Origin: Streptomyces sp. GESEQ-35
GTDB lineage: Bacteria > Actinomycetota > Actinomycetes > Streptomycetales > Streptomycetaceae
Assembly (NCBI RefSeq): GCF_017948485.1
Contig: NZ_JAFFSX010000025.1
Span: forward strand, 1-64,000
DNA: 64,000 nucleotides
Direction of reading: 5' to 3'
Shown here piece by piece: positions 44,080 through 51,736 of the stretch; position 1 is the stretch's first letter, and every line of letters starts with the position of its first letter. The position numbers and the translations under genes were made by a program. Below the pieces are notes generated by a model. It ran no database searches. It worked only from the letters and a program-made list of their open reading frames with translations, and was not told the origin of the DNA.

Positions 44080-44742
44080 ATGTCTGGGTACGAGCTGGCC
44101 GAAGAGGAGGAGCAGCGGAAGAAGCGCGCTCCTTGGGGCGTGATAGCGCTTGTTCTGCTGACCGGCCTCGCGCTCATTCGGAATGGTTCGGGGGAGTTCG
44201 ACGTGGGGCCCCCGCAGCCCGCGACGGCGGCGGCCGCGGAGAGCCGCGCACCCCAGGGTGCCTTCCTTCAGGCCCCGAATGCGCTGCCGTACGCCATGCC
44301 GGACCGGGTCAGGATCCCGGCGATCCAGGTCGACGCACCCGTCATGGCGGTCGGCCTGGACGCCGCCGGCTGGGTCGACGCGCCGCCGCCCGAGGACCCG
44401 AATCTGGCCGGCTGGTTCACCGGCGCCGTCTCCCCGGGCGAAAAGGGCACGGCCGTGGTCGTCGGGCATGTCGACAACAGTCAGGGCCCCGCCGTGTTCT
44501 ACGGACTCGGGGCCCTCAAGAAGGGATACCGCGTCGAGGTCGCGCGCAAGGACGGAAAAACGGCCGTATTCGAGATCTACGGCATCGAGGTCTTCGAGAA
44601 GAACAACTTCCCCGGCGACCGTGTCTACGCTTCCAAGGGCAGCCCCGAATTGCGGGTCATCACCTGCGGGGGCGGTTTCTCCAAGCAGAACGGCTACGAC
44701 GGGAACGTCGTCGTCTTCGCCCGCCTGGTCGAGGTCCGCTGA
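44080..44742 (+). CDS. Class F sortase
   Basis: A 220-aa membrane-anchored transpeptidase. A charged N terminus (EEEEQRKKR) precedes a single helix (APWGVIALVLLTGLALI), then the sortase beta barrel with catalytic His in VVVGHVDN, Cys in LRVITCGGG and Arg in NVVVFARLVEV. Class F sortases of actinobacteria cleave LPXTG-like sorting signals and attach proteins to peptidoglycan, but their substrates are often unknown. No LPXTG protein was seen in this window. It stands next to several surface proteins with C-terminal helices. Confidence 0.92.
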   Translation: MSGYELAEEEEQRKKRAPWGVIALVLLTGLALIRNGSGEFDVGPPQPATAAAAESRAPQGAFLQAPNALPYAMPDRVRIPAIQVDAPVMAVGLDAAGWVDAPPPEDPNLAGWFTGAVSPGEKGTAVVVGHVDNSQGPAVFYGLGALKKGYRVEVARKDGKTAVFEIYGIEVFEKNNFPGDRVYASKGSPELRVITCGGGFSKQNGYDGNVVVFARLVEVR

Positions 44743-44770
44743 GCGGTCCCGGCCGGGCGGGCGCGGCCCG

Positions 44771-45616
44771 TCAGACGCGCCGCCGCCGCGGGACGGTGAT
44801 GTGGTAGCCGTCGTCCAGCAGTTGCGGCAGATAGTCGCGCAGCGCCCGGACACTCTGCGAGCGGTCGCCCCCGGCATCGTGCGAGAGCACCACGACGCCG
44901 GGGGCGGCGCCGTTCTCGACCCGGTCGACGATGCTGCGGGAGCCCGGCTCGGTCCAGTCGAGGGTGTCGATCGTCCAGGCCAGCGGCTCCATGCCCAGCT
45001 CGGCGCCGAGCTGGAAGGCCGCGCGGTTCCAGGCCCCGTAGGGCGCGCGGAACCAGCGGGGCCACTCGCCGCACCCCTCCTCGATGATCTTGCAGGTACG
45101 TTCCATCTCGGAGCGGATCTGCTTCCTGGTGAGCTGGGTGAGCAGGGGGTGGGACCAGGTGTGGTTGCCGACGACATGACCTTCGTCGGCCATGCGCTCC
45201 ACCAGGTCCGTGTTCTCGGTGACCATCTCGCCGCACACGAAGAACATCGCGCGGACGTCGTACTCCCACAGCGCGTCCAGGATCTCCGGGGTGTAGCGGG
45301 GGTCCGGGCCGTCGTCGAAAGTCAGCACCATGGTGCGACCGCGGCCGGAGACCCGCAGGAAGGGCTCGCGCCGTACGAGGAGCCGCCTGGAGGCGGCCTG
45401 CGGCGGACCGAGGCCGGTCAGCGGCTGAAGACGGTGGGCGGAGGGCTTGAGGGGGCGGCGCGCCTGCGGACCCGCAGCGCCCGCGGAGCCGGCGGCGGGC
45501 CGGACCGGCTGGTCGCCCGCGCGCACGGCGAGCAGACCGGCGGTGCCGGCCGCCCCGGCAGCGGCGGCGCCGACGGCCAACGCCCGGCGCCGGGTGAGCA
45601 ACTGATCCTTCTTCAT
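44771..45616 (-). CDS. Secreted polysaccharide deacetylase (NodB domain)
   Basis: A 281-aa carbohydrate esterase family 4 protein. Residues 1-35 are a Tat-type signal (TRRRALAVGAAAAG). The NodB domain shows TFDDGPD (catalytic Asp and metal Asp), NHTWSH (metal His pair), RAPYGAWN, and the C-terminal VVLSHDAGG with the catalytic His. It would deacetylate peptidoglycan or another wall polymer outside the cell. Convergent with the sortase gene, 28 bp apart. Confidence 0.92.
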   Translation of the reverse strand: MKKDQLLTRRRALAVGAAAAGAAGTAGLLAVRAGDQPVRPAAGSAGAAGPQARRPLKPSAHRLQPLTGLGPPQAASRRLLVRREPFLRVSGRGRTMVLTFDDGPDPRYTPEILDALWEYDVRAMFFVCGEMVTENTDLVERMADEGHVVGNHTWSHPLLTQLTRKQIRSEMERTCKIIEEGCGEWPRWFRAPYGAWNRAAFQLGAELGMEPLAWTIDTLDWTEPGSRSIVDRVENGAAPGVVVLSHDAGGDRSQSVRALRDYLPQLLDDGYHITVPRRRRV

Positions 45617-45785
45617 GACTGATCAGTCGCCGTTCCGGGCCCCGGCGCACCACGTCGGCACCTCAGCGGCGGCATGATTCCACCCGGGCGGCGTATGACG
45701 GACCGTCAGGGAAACGGTGGGTGTCCCATCGGTGAGCGGATCGCTGAAGAGCTACGCCCACGGCTGCGGGACCAGCGGTTTCCGA

Positions 45786-45798
45786 TAGCCTCACGGGC
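45786..45798 (+). promoter_or_regulatory. Predicted leaderless promoter -10 of the USP gene
   Basis: TAGCCT (45786-45791), seven nucleotides, GTG 45799, no ribosome site. Confidence 0.45.
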
Positions 45799-46275
45799 GT
45801 GACGGAACAGCAGCACTCGCACTCAAACTCGCAGGGGTTCGAGCGGGGCACGGACGGGCCGAAGGTCATCGTGGTCGGCGTGGACGGCTCCGACTCCTCG
45901 TGGCGGGCCGCGTCCTACGCCGGTGGGCTGGCCCGGCGCCAGCACGCACTCCTCGCGATCGTGTACGTGCAGCCCGTGATGTCCGCGGGCGCGGCGCTCG
46001 GGGCGCCGGTCGCGGAGACGACGGACTCGATCGCCGAGGACCTCGTCGCGGAGATCCGGGACGCGACGGAGCGCATGAAGGGGATATTCCACGTGCGCTG
46101 GGAGTTCCACACGTTCCGCGGCGACCCCTTCAACGGCATGGTCAAGGCGGCCGACGAACTCAAGGCGGACGCCGTGGTGGTGGGCGCCTCCGAGCAGGCC
46201 GGCCACCGGATCATCGGATCCGTCGCGATCCGCCTGGTCAAGGCGGGGCGGTGGCCGGTGACGGTGGTGCCGTAG
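45799..46275 (+). CDS. Universal stress protein (UspA family)
   Basis: A 158-aa single-domain USP. It begins the fold with VIVVGVDGSDSSWRAASYA and ends with the nucleotide-binding segment VVGASEQAGHRIIGSVAIRLVKAG and PVTVVP, which fits the G-X2-G-X9-G-S/T pattern loosely. Likely an ATP-binding stress-response protein in the cytoplasm. The first 15 residues are polar and vary in the family. Confidence 0.9.
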   Translation: MTEQQHSHSNSQGFERGTDGPKVIVVGVDGSDSSWRAASYAGGLARRQHALLAIVYVQPVMSAGAALGAPVAETTDSIAEDLVAEIRDATERMKGIFHVRWEFHTFRGDPFNGMVKAADELKADAVVVGASEQAGHRIIGSVAIRLVKAGRWPVTVVP

Positions 46276-46292
46276 CCGCCGGCCCAGGGCGC

Positions 46293-47450
46293 CTACTCCC
46301 CCATCACCAGCCCATCGCTCGCCGCGCCCCGGCTGAGCACCACGTCCCGGATCCGGTCGCGTACGCCCCGCACGTCGGCGCCCTGCGCCAACGCCTTGTT
46401 GAGGTTCACCGCCCGGCCGGCGTCGATGTCGAACAGCTGCGGGACGAACTCGGCCTTCGTCACCTTCCAGCGGCCGCCGGGCCGGGCGGGCGGCGCGAAG
46501 GTGAAGCGGCCGAGGCTGGACTGGTTGCCGCGCGGGTCCTGCACACCCTGCTGGTTGAACATCGGGCCGGCGATCTGATCGCCCATTCCGTAGATCACCC
46601 AGGTGCCGTTGACCTTCTCGTACGCCTGCGGGACATGGGCATGGGTGCCGAGGATCAGATCGATGGCCGGGCGGTCCCCGGTGCGGGCGGCGGTGAGCTT
46701 CCGGGCCAGGTCCAGTTGCCGCCGGTCGGGCACGTCCTGCCACTCCGTGCCCCAGTGCATGGACACGACGACCACATCGGCACCGGCCTGCCGGGCCGCG
46801 CGGGCGTCCGCGAGGATCTTGTTCTCGTCGATCAGGCTGACGGCCCAGGGCTGCTCCGGCGGCAGCGGGGAGCCGTTCGTGTCGTACGTGTAGGCGAGGT
46901 GGGCGACCTTCGCCTCCCCCGCGAGCAGGAGGGTGGCGGTGCGCGCCTCGGCCTCGCTGCGCGCCGATCCGGCGTGCCGTACGCCCGCGCGGTCGAGGGC
47001 GTCCAGAGTGCGGCGGACACCTTCGGCGCCGTCGTCCAGGCTGTGGTTGGAGGCGGTGGAGCAGCCGTCGTAGCCGGTGACGGCGAGGCCGGCGGCAACC
47101 TCGGGAGGGGACTTGAAGGTGGGGTAGCCGGTGTAGTCGCCGTTCTCTCCATACACCGTCTCCATGTGACACAGCGCCAGATCGGCACGGGAGACGACGG
47201 GTTCGATCCCGGCGAACATCGGGCGGAAGTCGTAGCCGGCGCCGCCCGCGTCGAAGCGTGCCCGGTCGATGACCGAGCTGTGCGGGAGGACGTCGCCGGA
47301 TGCGACGAGCGTGAAGCCGCCGGTCCCGGCGGCGGAGGGGGCCGGACGCCCTGTCGTGTCTGCAGGGTCGTTGGCCTCGGCCTGGCATGCGGCACCCGCG
47401 GCGAGAACGGCCGTGAGGGCCAGGGCAACCTGCTGTTTGCGTGCGATCAT
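46293..47450 (-). CDS. CapA-family (poly-gamma-glutamate synthesis-like) exported protein
   Basis: A 385-aa protein with a metallophosphatase-like CapA fold. The N terminus is a signal peptide ending at AAGAACQA, a weak lipobox. The domain opens with FTLVASGDVLPHSSV and contains CHMETVYGENGDY, TASNHSLDDG, VVVSMHWGTEWQ and ILGTHAHVPQ, which carry the conserved metal and active-site residues. CapA is linked to anchoring or synthesis of poly-gamma-glutamate, but free-standing actinobacterial copies without capBC have no proven role. No capB or capC is nearby. Confidence 0.88.
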   Translation of the reverse strand: MIARKQQVALALTAVLAAGAACQAEANDPADTTGRPAPSAAGTGGFTLVASGDVLPHSSVIDRARFDAGGAGYDFRPMFAGIEPVVSRADLALCHMETVYGENGDYTGYPTFKSPPEVAAGLAVTGYDGCSTASNHSLDDGAEGVRRTLDALDRAGVRHAGSARSEAEARTATLLLAGEAKVAHLAYTYDTNGSPLPPEQPWAVSLIDENKILADARAARQAGADVVVVSMHWGTEWQDVPDRRQLDLARKLTAARTGDRPAIDLILGTHAHVPQAYEKVNGTWVIYGMGDQIAGPMFNQQGVQDPRGNQSSLGRFTFAPPARPGGRWKVTKAEFVPQLFDIDAGRAVNLNKALAQGADVRGVRDRIRDVVLSRGAASDGLVMGE

Positions 47451-47661
47451 CGCCTCACCCCGTTGCGATCATATTTACAGACAAATAAGTACGAGTCTGC
47501 ACGCTTCCGCAAACAACCCGACTGGTTTCATTAGCCCGTCCGGCAGTCACGGGCAGCGGAAGGGACCGTTCACCGAACCGTTCGTCGACGCGATCGACCG
47601 TCCGCCGCAGATCCTGGTCGGGTCCCTGTCCCCCATGGACACCCTGCGATGCCATACGGCC

Positions 47662-48207
47662 ATGACGGCCGGAACCACGCTCACGAACGGGACGACCGCC
47701 GAGCACGAGCTCGCCGCACTTCAGCGGGAGCACGGCCGGCCCCTCTTCGCGCTGCTCCTCCGGCTCTGCGACGGTGACCGGCAGCGCGCCGAGGACCTCG
47801 TGCAGGAGACGCTCGTACGCGCCTGGCAGCATCCCGAGGCGCTGCGCGCGGATGACTTCGAGTCAGTACGGCCGTGGCTGCTGACCGTGGGGCGACGGCT
47901 CGCCATCGACGCGCGGCGGGCCCGGCAGGCGCGACCCGCCGAGGTCGGGGACGCGGTTCTGGAGAACGCACGCGTGATCGCCGACCACGCCGAGCGGGCG
48001 GCCGCGGCACTGGATGTGCGCGAGGCTGTGAAGACACTCACTCCCGAGCACCGTGAAGTCCTGGTGCTCGTGTACTTCCACGGTGCGAGTGTGGCGGAGG
48101 CCGCGGCGGCGCTCGGAATTCCTCCCGGTACGGTGAAGTCCCGCGCGTACTACGCGCTGCGCGCCCTGCGCAGGGTGCTTCCGGGATACGCGGCCGACCT
48201 GCGGTGA
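47662..48207 (+). CDS. ECF-type RNA polymerase sigma factor
   Basis: A 181-aa group 4 sigma factor. Region 2 is LLLRLCDGDRQRAEDLVQETLVRAWQHP with VRPWLLTVGRRLAIDARRAR for -10 recognition; region 4 is VKTLTPEHREVLVLVYFHGASVAEAAAALGIPPGTVKSRAYYALRAL. No extra C-terminal domain. The start is uncertain: ATG 47662 is used, with ATG 47635 and longer options upstream. The probable anti-sigma factor is at 49010, with a gene of unknown role between; that gap is unusual for such pairs. Confidence 0.85.
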   Translation: MTAGTTLTNGTTAEHELAALQREHGRPLFALLLRLCDGDRQRAEDLVQETLVRAWQHPEALRADDFESVRPWLLTVGRRLAIDARRARQARPAEVGDAVLENARVIADHAERAAAALDVREAVKTLTPEHREVLVLVYFHGASVAEAAAALGIPPGTVKSRAYYALRALRRVLPGYAADLR

Positions 48208-48342
48208 AACCAATGGATGAGTCAAGCCTCCGTAAAGCGCCTTGCTGAAGACCCCTGTTGAGCAATCTGCTGTCTTCATCCGTGTTCCCGACTGGGGCCC
48301 GGGGTCGGGCGACGCGCACGCACCGGAGGAAGGCAGGAAGGG

Positions 48343-48858
48343 ATGCTGCACAGAGGTCAAGAGAGCACGGACGGCACCGGCGGCGGTGAACTGACCGTCC
48401 CCATGGCGTGGTTGTACGCCGAGTACATCGCCGACGAACTGCTGCGGACCGGCGACCTGATGCCGCCGACGTCCTTCGAGTTCCGCGCCGGACGGGACGC
48501 ACTGGCGCTGACCATCTTCCTTTCCGACACCGACGGCGAGCTCTCCGGCATCCGGGTGGTCTCCCAGCTGGAGACCTGGCTTTCGCTGACGGCATACGAC
48601 CAGCCGTGGCAGGACTGGGTCTGCGAGCGTATGGCGAAACTCGCCGCCGAGGCGATCGCGTCCGGGGACCCCGCGCCCGACCTGGAGCTGGCCGAGGCGG
48701 CCTGGCGCTGGCTGGAAGAAACCGAACTCCTCGCGCCCGACCTGAACGCGGTGCCCGGTGGTGGTGCTGTGGTCGGCGAGGACGAAGGACCGAAGGTGTG
48801 GACGCCGGCCTGGCAGCTGGGGCTGCCGCTGGGACATCTCGCCATCCATCTTTTTTAG
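48343..48858 (+). CDS. Conserved hypothetical protein of the sigma/anti-sigma locus
   Basis: A 171-aa soluble acidic protein that I do not recognise. It has a predicted alpha/beta N-terminal half (MAWLYAEYIADELLR, then an F-rich strand FEFRAGRDALALTIFL) and a helical middle (WQDWVCERMAKLAAEAIASGD, ELAEAAWRWLEET). No signal peptide, membrane helix or metal motif. GGAGGAAGG and AGGAAGG precede the ATG. It lies between the ECF sigma and anti-sigma genes on the same strand, with gaps of 135 and 151 bp. Confidence 0.75.
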   Translation: MLHRGQESTDGTGGGELTVPMAWLYAEYIADELLRTGDLMPPTSFEFRAGRDALALTIFLSDTDGELSGIRVVSQLETWLSLTAYDQPWQDWVCERMAKLAAEAIASGDPAPDLELAEAAWRWLEETELLAPDLNAVPGGGAVVGEDEGPKVWTPAWQLGLPLGHLAIHLF

Positions 48859-49009
48859 ATTGGCGGGGATCCGACCAATCCTCGGCCCGGGCCGCTCCGA
48901 ATCCCAAGGTTCACGATTCGGTAAGCGCCTTGAGTGATTCGGCGGCCTGGTGCGTACCGGTGGGAGCAAGGAGTAACCCCACCCGCACCCAACGGCACGA
49001 GGATTCGGC

Positions 49010-49660
49010 ATGAGGTCCCTGGAAAGGCATCGCGACGTCGCCGCGTACGCGCTCGGCGTGCTGGACGAGGCGGACGCCTTCCGCTTCGAGGACCACCTCA
49101 TGGAGTGCCCCAGTTGCGCGGCACACGTGACCGAGTTCGGGCCGGCGACCCGGCAGTTGATGTTGTACCGGCGAGCCACACCGCGTTTCGTCAACCCCCT
49201 GACCCAGCCCGGCCCCCGGCTGCTGGACCGGCTGCTCGGCGAGGTGACGGCACGGCGACGGGTCGGGCGCAGGCGGGTGCTGTACGCCGTGGCGGCCTCC
49301 GTGGCGATCGCGGTGGCGGCGCCCGCAGTCGCGATCACGGCGGGCGGCGGCGACAGCAAGGTCAGCATCGCCTCGACCGACGAGCGGTCGGGCGTATGGG
49401 CGCAGGTCACGGTCGCGAACGCGGCCTCGGGCAGCCAGATCGAGCTGAAGGTCAAGGACGGGGCCGGGCCGCGCCCCTGCCGCCTGGTCGTCCTCGGCCG
49501 TGACGGCTCGGAGGAGACGGTCACCAACTGGATGACGCCCCGCCACGACGCCCGCGAGAACACCATGCACGGCAGCTCGTCCATGCACACCGACCAGATC
49601 GACCGGTACGAGGTCCGCACGACGGACGGCGAGCATCTGGTGACACTCGAACCGACATAG
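49010..49660 (+). CDS. Zinc-finger anti-sigma factor (membrane anchored)
   Basis: A 216-aa anti-sigma factor. The cytoplasmic N-terminal zinc-binding domain has RHRDVAAYALGVLDEADAFRFEDHLMECPSC with the H-X3-C-X2-C motif; a single helix (RVLYAVAASVAIAVAAPAVAI, about 88-108) is followed by an extracytoplasmic RskA-like C-terminal domain. It would sequester the ECF sigma encoded at 47662 and release it after a wall or redox signal. GAGG precedes ATG 49010. Confidence 0.87.
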   Translation: MRSLERHRDVAAYALGVLDEADAFRFEDHLMECPSCAAHVTEFGPATRQLMLYRRATPRFVNPLTQPGPRLLDRLLGEVTARRRVGRRRVLYAVAASVAIAVAAPAVAITAGGGDSKVSIASTDERSGVWAQVTVANAASGSQIELKVKDGAGPRPCRLVVLGRDGSEETVTNWMTPRHDARENTMHGSSSMHTDQIDRYEVRTTDGEHLVTLEPT

Positions 49661-49786
49661 CGCGACACCCCCTCCCCGCACCCCTGTCATCCGTCCCGCC
49701 CCGACCACCGGGCGCCGCGATGGCCCCGGTGTGAGACTGCTGGCGACGAGCCCTGCCGCGTCCACGGTCCGACGAGGGGAGACGAG

Positions 49787-50831
49787 GTGGCCACGACAGA
49801 GACCGGTGACGGCCTGCTGGAGGAATTCCTCGCCGATCCGGACAACGCCGCCCTGGACCTGTCCACCGCGGTGGCCCGCTGCTCCAAGGCCCTGGGGTTT
49901 CAGCACGCCGTGGTCTACCTCGCGGACCTCCAGCAGCTCCAGCTCGTCCCGCTGACCGACGTCGCCTCCGCACTGCCCGGCACTGACCCCGGTCTCGCTG
50001 CGCCGCAGCAGGACCCTCGCCGCCCTGCTGGCCATGATGATCACATCGAAGCGGGCGTACAAGGACTCCTTCGTACGGCGGACCCGGACCGAACCGATGC
50101 AGTTGCCCGCCGAGATGCTGCGCGCCTTCCTGCCGCCCCGCACGATCGGCACCGCGCACGTCGTGTCCACAGCCGTGCTGGAGCCCGCCTACGAACTCGG
50201 CGGGGACGCCTTCGACCACTCCCTCACCGAGACCACGCTGCATGCCGCGGTCCTCGACGCGATGGGGCACGACCTGGCCTCGGGGCTGACCACCGCGGTG
50301 TCGCTGGCCGCCTGCCGCAACGCCCGGCGGACCGGGGCCGATCTGCCGGAGCTGGTCACGAGTGTGGACGGGGCGCTGGCCCAGTGGCTGCCGGACCAGT
50401 TCTGCACCGGCATCCTCGCCCAGCTTGACCTGGCGAGTGGCGTGCTCCGGTGGACCAACTGCGGGCACCCGGCGCCGCTGCTCATCCGGGACCGACGGCT
50501 CCTCGCAGACGCGATGGAGCGGGAGGCCGATCCGCCGCTGGGGCTGCCCTCCCTGCTCGCCGAGGGCACGCGGCGGACGCACGAGATCTCCCTCCAGGCC
50601 GGCGACCGGGTCCTGCTGTACACCGACGGGGTCACCGAGGCACGCACCCGCGACGGTGGCCTGTTCGGACTCGCCCGGTTCACCGACTACATCATCCGGG
50701 CCACCGCCGCGGGCGAGCTGGCACCGGAGACCCTGCGGCGGCTGATCCACTCGATCCTGGAGGCACAGCCCGGCCGGCTGCGGGACGACGCGACGATCAT
50801 GATGTTCGAGTGGTGGCCGCCGACGCGGTGA
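49787..50831 (+). pseudogene. PP2C/SpoIIE-type phosphatase gene with internal deletion and frameshift
   Basis: From 49787 the frame encodes the start of a GAF domain (VARCSKALGFQHAVVYLADLQQLQLVPLTDV) and then runs into out-of-frame filler. From about 49985 the +1 frame encodes the end helix of a GAF domain (SLRRSRTLAALLAMMITSKRAYKDSF) and a complete SpoIIE-type PP2C domain (ELGGDAFDH, DAMGHDLASGL, CGHPAPLLI, LYTDGVTEAR, DDATIMMFEWW). So roughly 40-50 residues of GAF are missing and the parts are in different frames. The C-terminal phosphatase (50034-50831, 265 aa, ATG start) could still be made. A sequencing error alone would not explain the missing residues. Confidence 0.75.
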
Positions 50832-50841
50832 CCTCGGCACC

Positions 50842-51705
50842 TCACTTCAGCAACCGGGACATCCTCCGGTCGGCCAGGGGTTTGCCGCCGGTCTGGCAGG
50901 TCGGGCAGTACTGGAGCGAGGAGTCGCTGAAGGAGACCTCGCGGACGGTGTCGCCGCACACCGGACAGGGTTCGCCCGTTCTGCCGTGCACGCGCAGGCC
51001 GCTCTTCTTCTCGGCCTTGAGGCGTCCGGCGGCGACACCGCGGGAGCGCTCGACGGCCTCGGTGAGCGTGCTGCGCAGCGCCTCGTACAGCCGGGACGTC
51101 TCCTCGGAGGTCAGGGACGCGGCCAGTTTGAAGGGCGACATCCTCGCCGCGTGCAGGATCTCGTCGCTGTAGGCGTTGCCCACACCGGCGATCAGGCTCT
51201 GGTCGCGCAGGGCGCCCTTGAGCTGCCGTCGCTCCTCCCCCAGCAGCGCCGCGAAGCGCGGCTCGTCGAAGTCGTCGGCGAGCGGGTCCGGCCCGAGGCG
51301 GGCGATACCCGGGACCTCCTGGGGATCGTGTACGACGTACACGGCGAGCCGTTTCTGGGTGCCGGCCTCCGTCAGGTCGAAGCCCTCGCCGGTCTCCAGG
51401 GCGACGCGCAGCGCGAGAGGGCCCTTGCCGGGCTTGGGCGGGCCGTCCGGAAGCCTGTCCTTCCAGTGCAGCCAGCCGGCCCGGGCGAGGTGGGTCACGA
51501 AGTGCGGGCCACCGTCGGTCTCGAGGTCGAGGAACTTGCCGTGCCGCTGCACGGCGGTGACCGCGCGGCCCTCGACGGCCGTGAGCGGGGGGTCGTACGT
51601 CTTCAGGACGCTGATGGCGACGGGCAGCACCCGGACGATCTCGTGGCCGACCAGGTTCTCGGTCAGGAAGTCCTTGAGCGCTTCCACCTCGGGGAGTTCC
51701 GGCAT
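50842..51705 (-). CDS. Formamidopyrimidine-DNA glycosylase/endonuclease VIII family protein
   Basis: A 287-aa base-excision repair glycosylase. After Met removal the catalytic N-terminal Pro and Glu are in place (MPELPEVEAL). The helix-two-turn-helix is around LIAGVGNAYSDEILHAARMSP, and the C-terminal zinc finger is CPVCG...YCPTCQTGGKPL, ending in RRMSRLLK. It removes oxidised bases and nicks the abasic site. ATG 51705 is certain since the catalytic Pro must follow it. Fpg or Nei activity cannot be separated by eye; the KDFLTENLVGH start is of the actinobacterial Nei-like type. Confidence 0.93.
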   Translation of the reverse strand: MPELPEVEALKDFLTENLVGHEIVRVLPVAISVLKTYDPPLTAVEGRAVTAVQRHGKFLDLETDGGPHFVTHLARAGWLHWKDRLPDGPPKPGKGPLALRVALETGEGFDLTEAGTQKRLAVYVVHDPQEVPGIARLGPDPLADDFDEPRFAALLGEERRQLKGALRDQSLIAGVGNAYSDEILHAARMSPFKLAASLTSEETSRLYEALRSTLTEAVERSRGVAAGRLKAEKKSGLRVHGRTGEPCPVCGDTVREVSFSDSSLQYCPTCQTGGKPLADRRMSRLLK

Positions 51706-51736
51706 ACGTCCAGAGTGCCATCCGGGACCGACGGAC

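Noticed and set aside
47269..47661. N-terminal extension of the ECF sigma factor
   Set aside because: It overlaps the 5' part of the divergent CapA-like gene and has no sigma-like sequence; an internal ATG near 47662 gives a normal ECF length.
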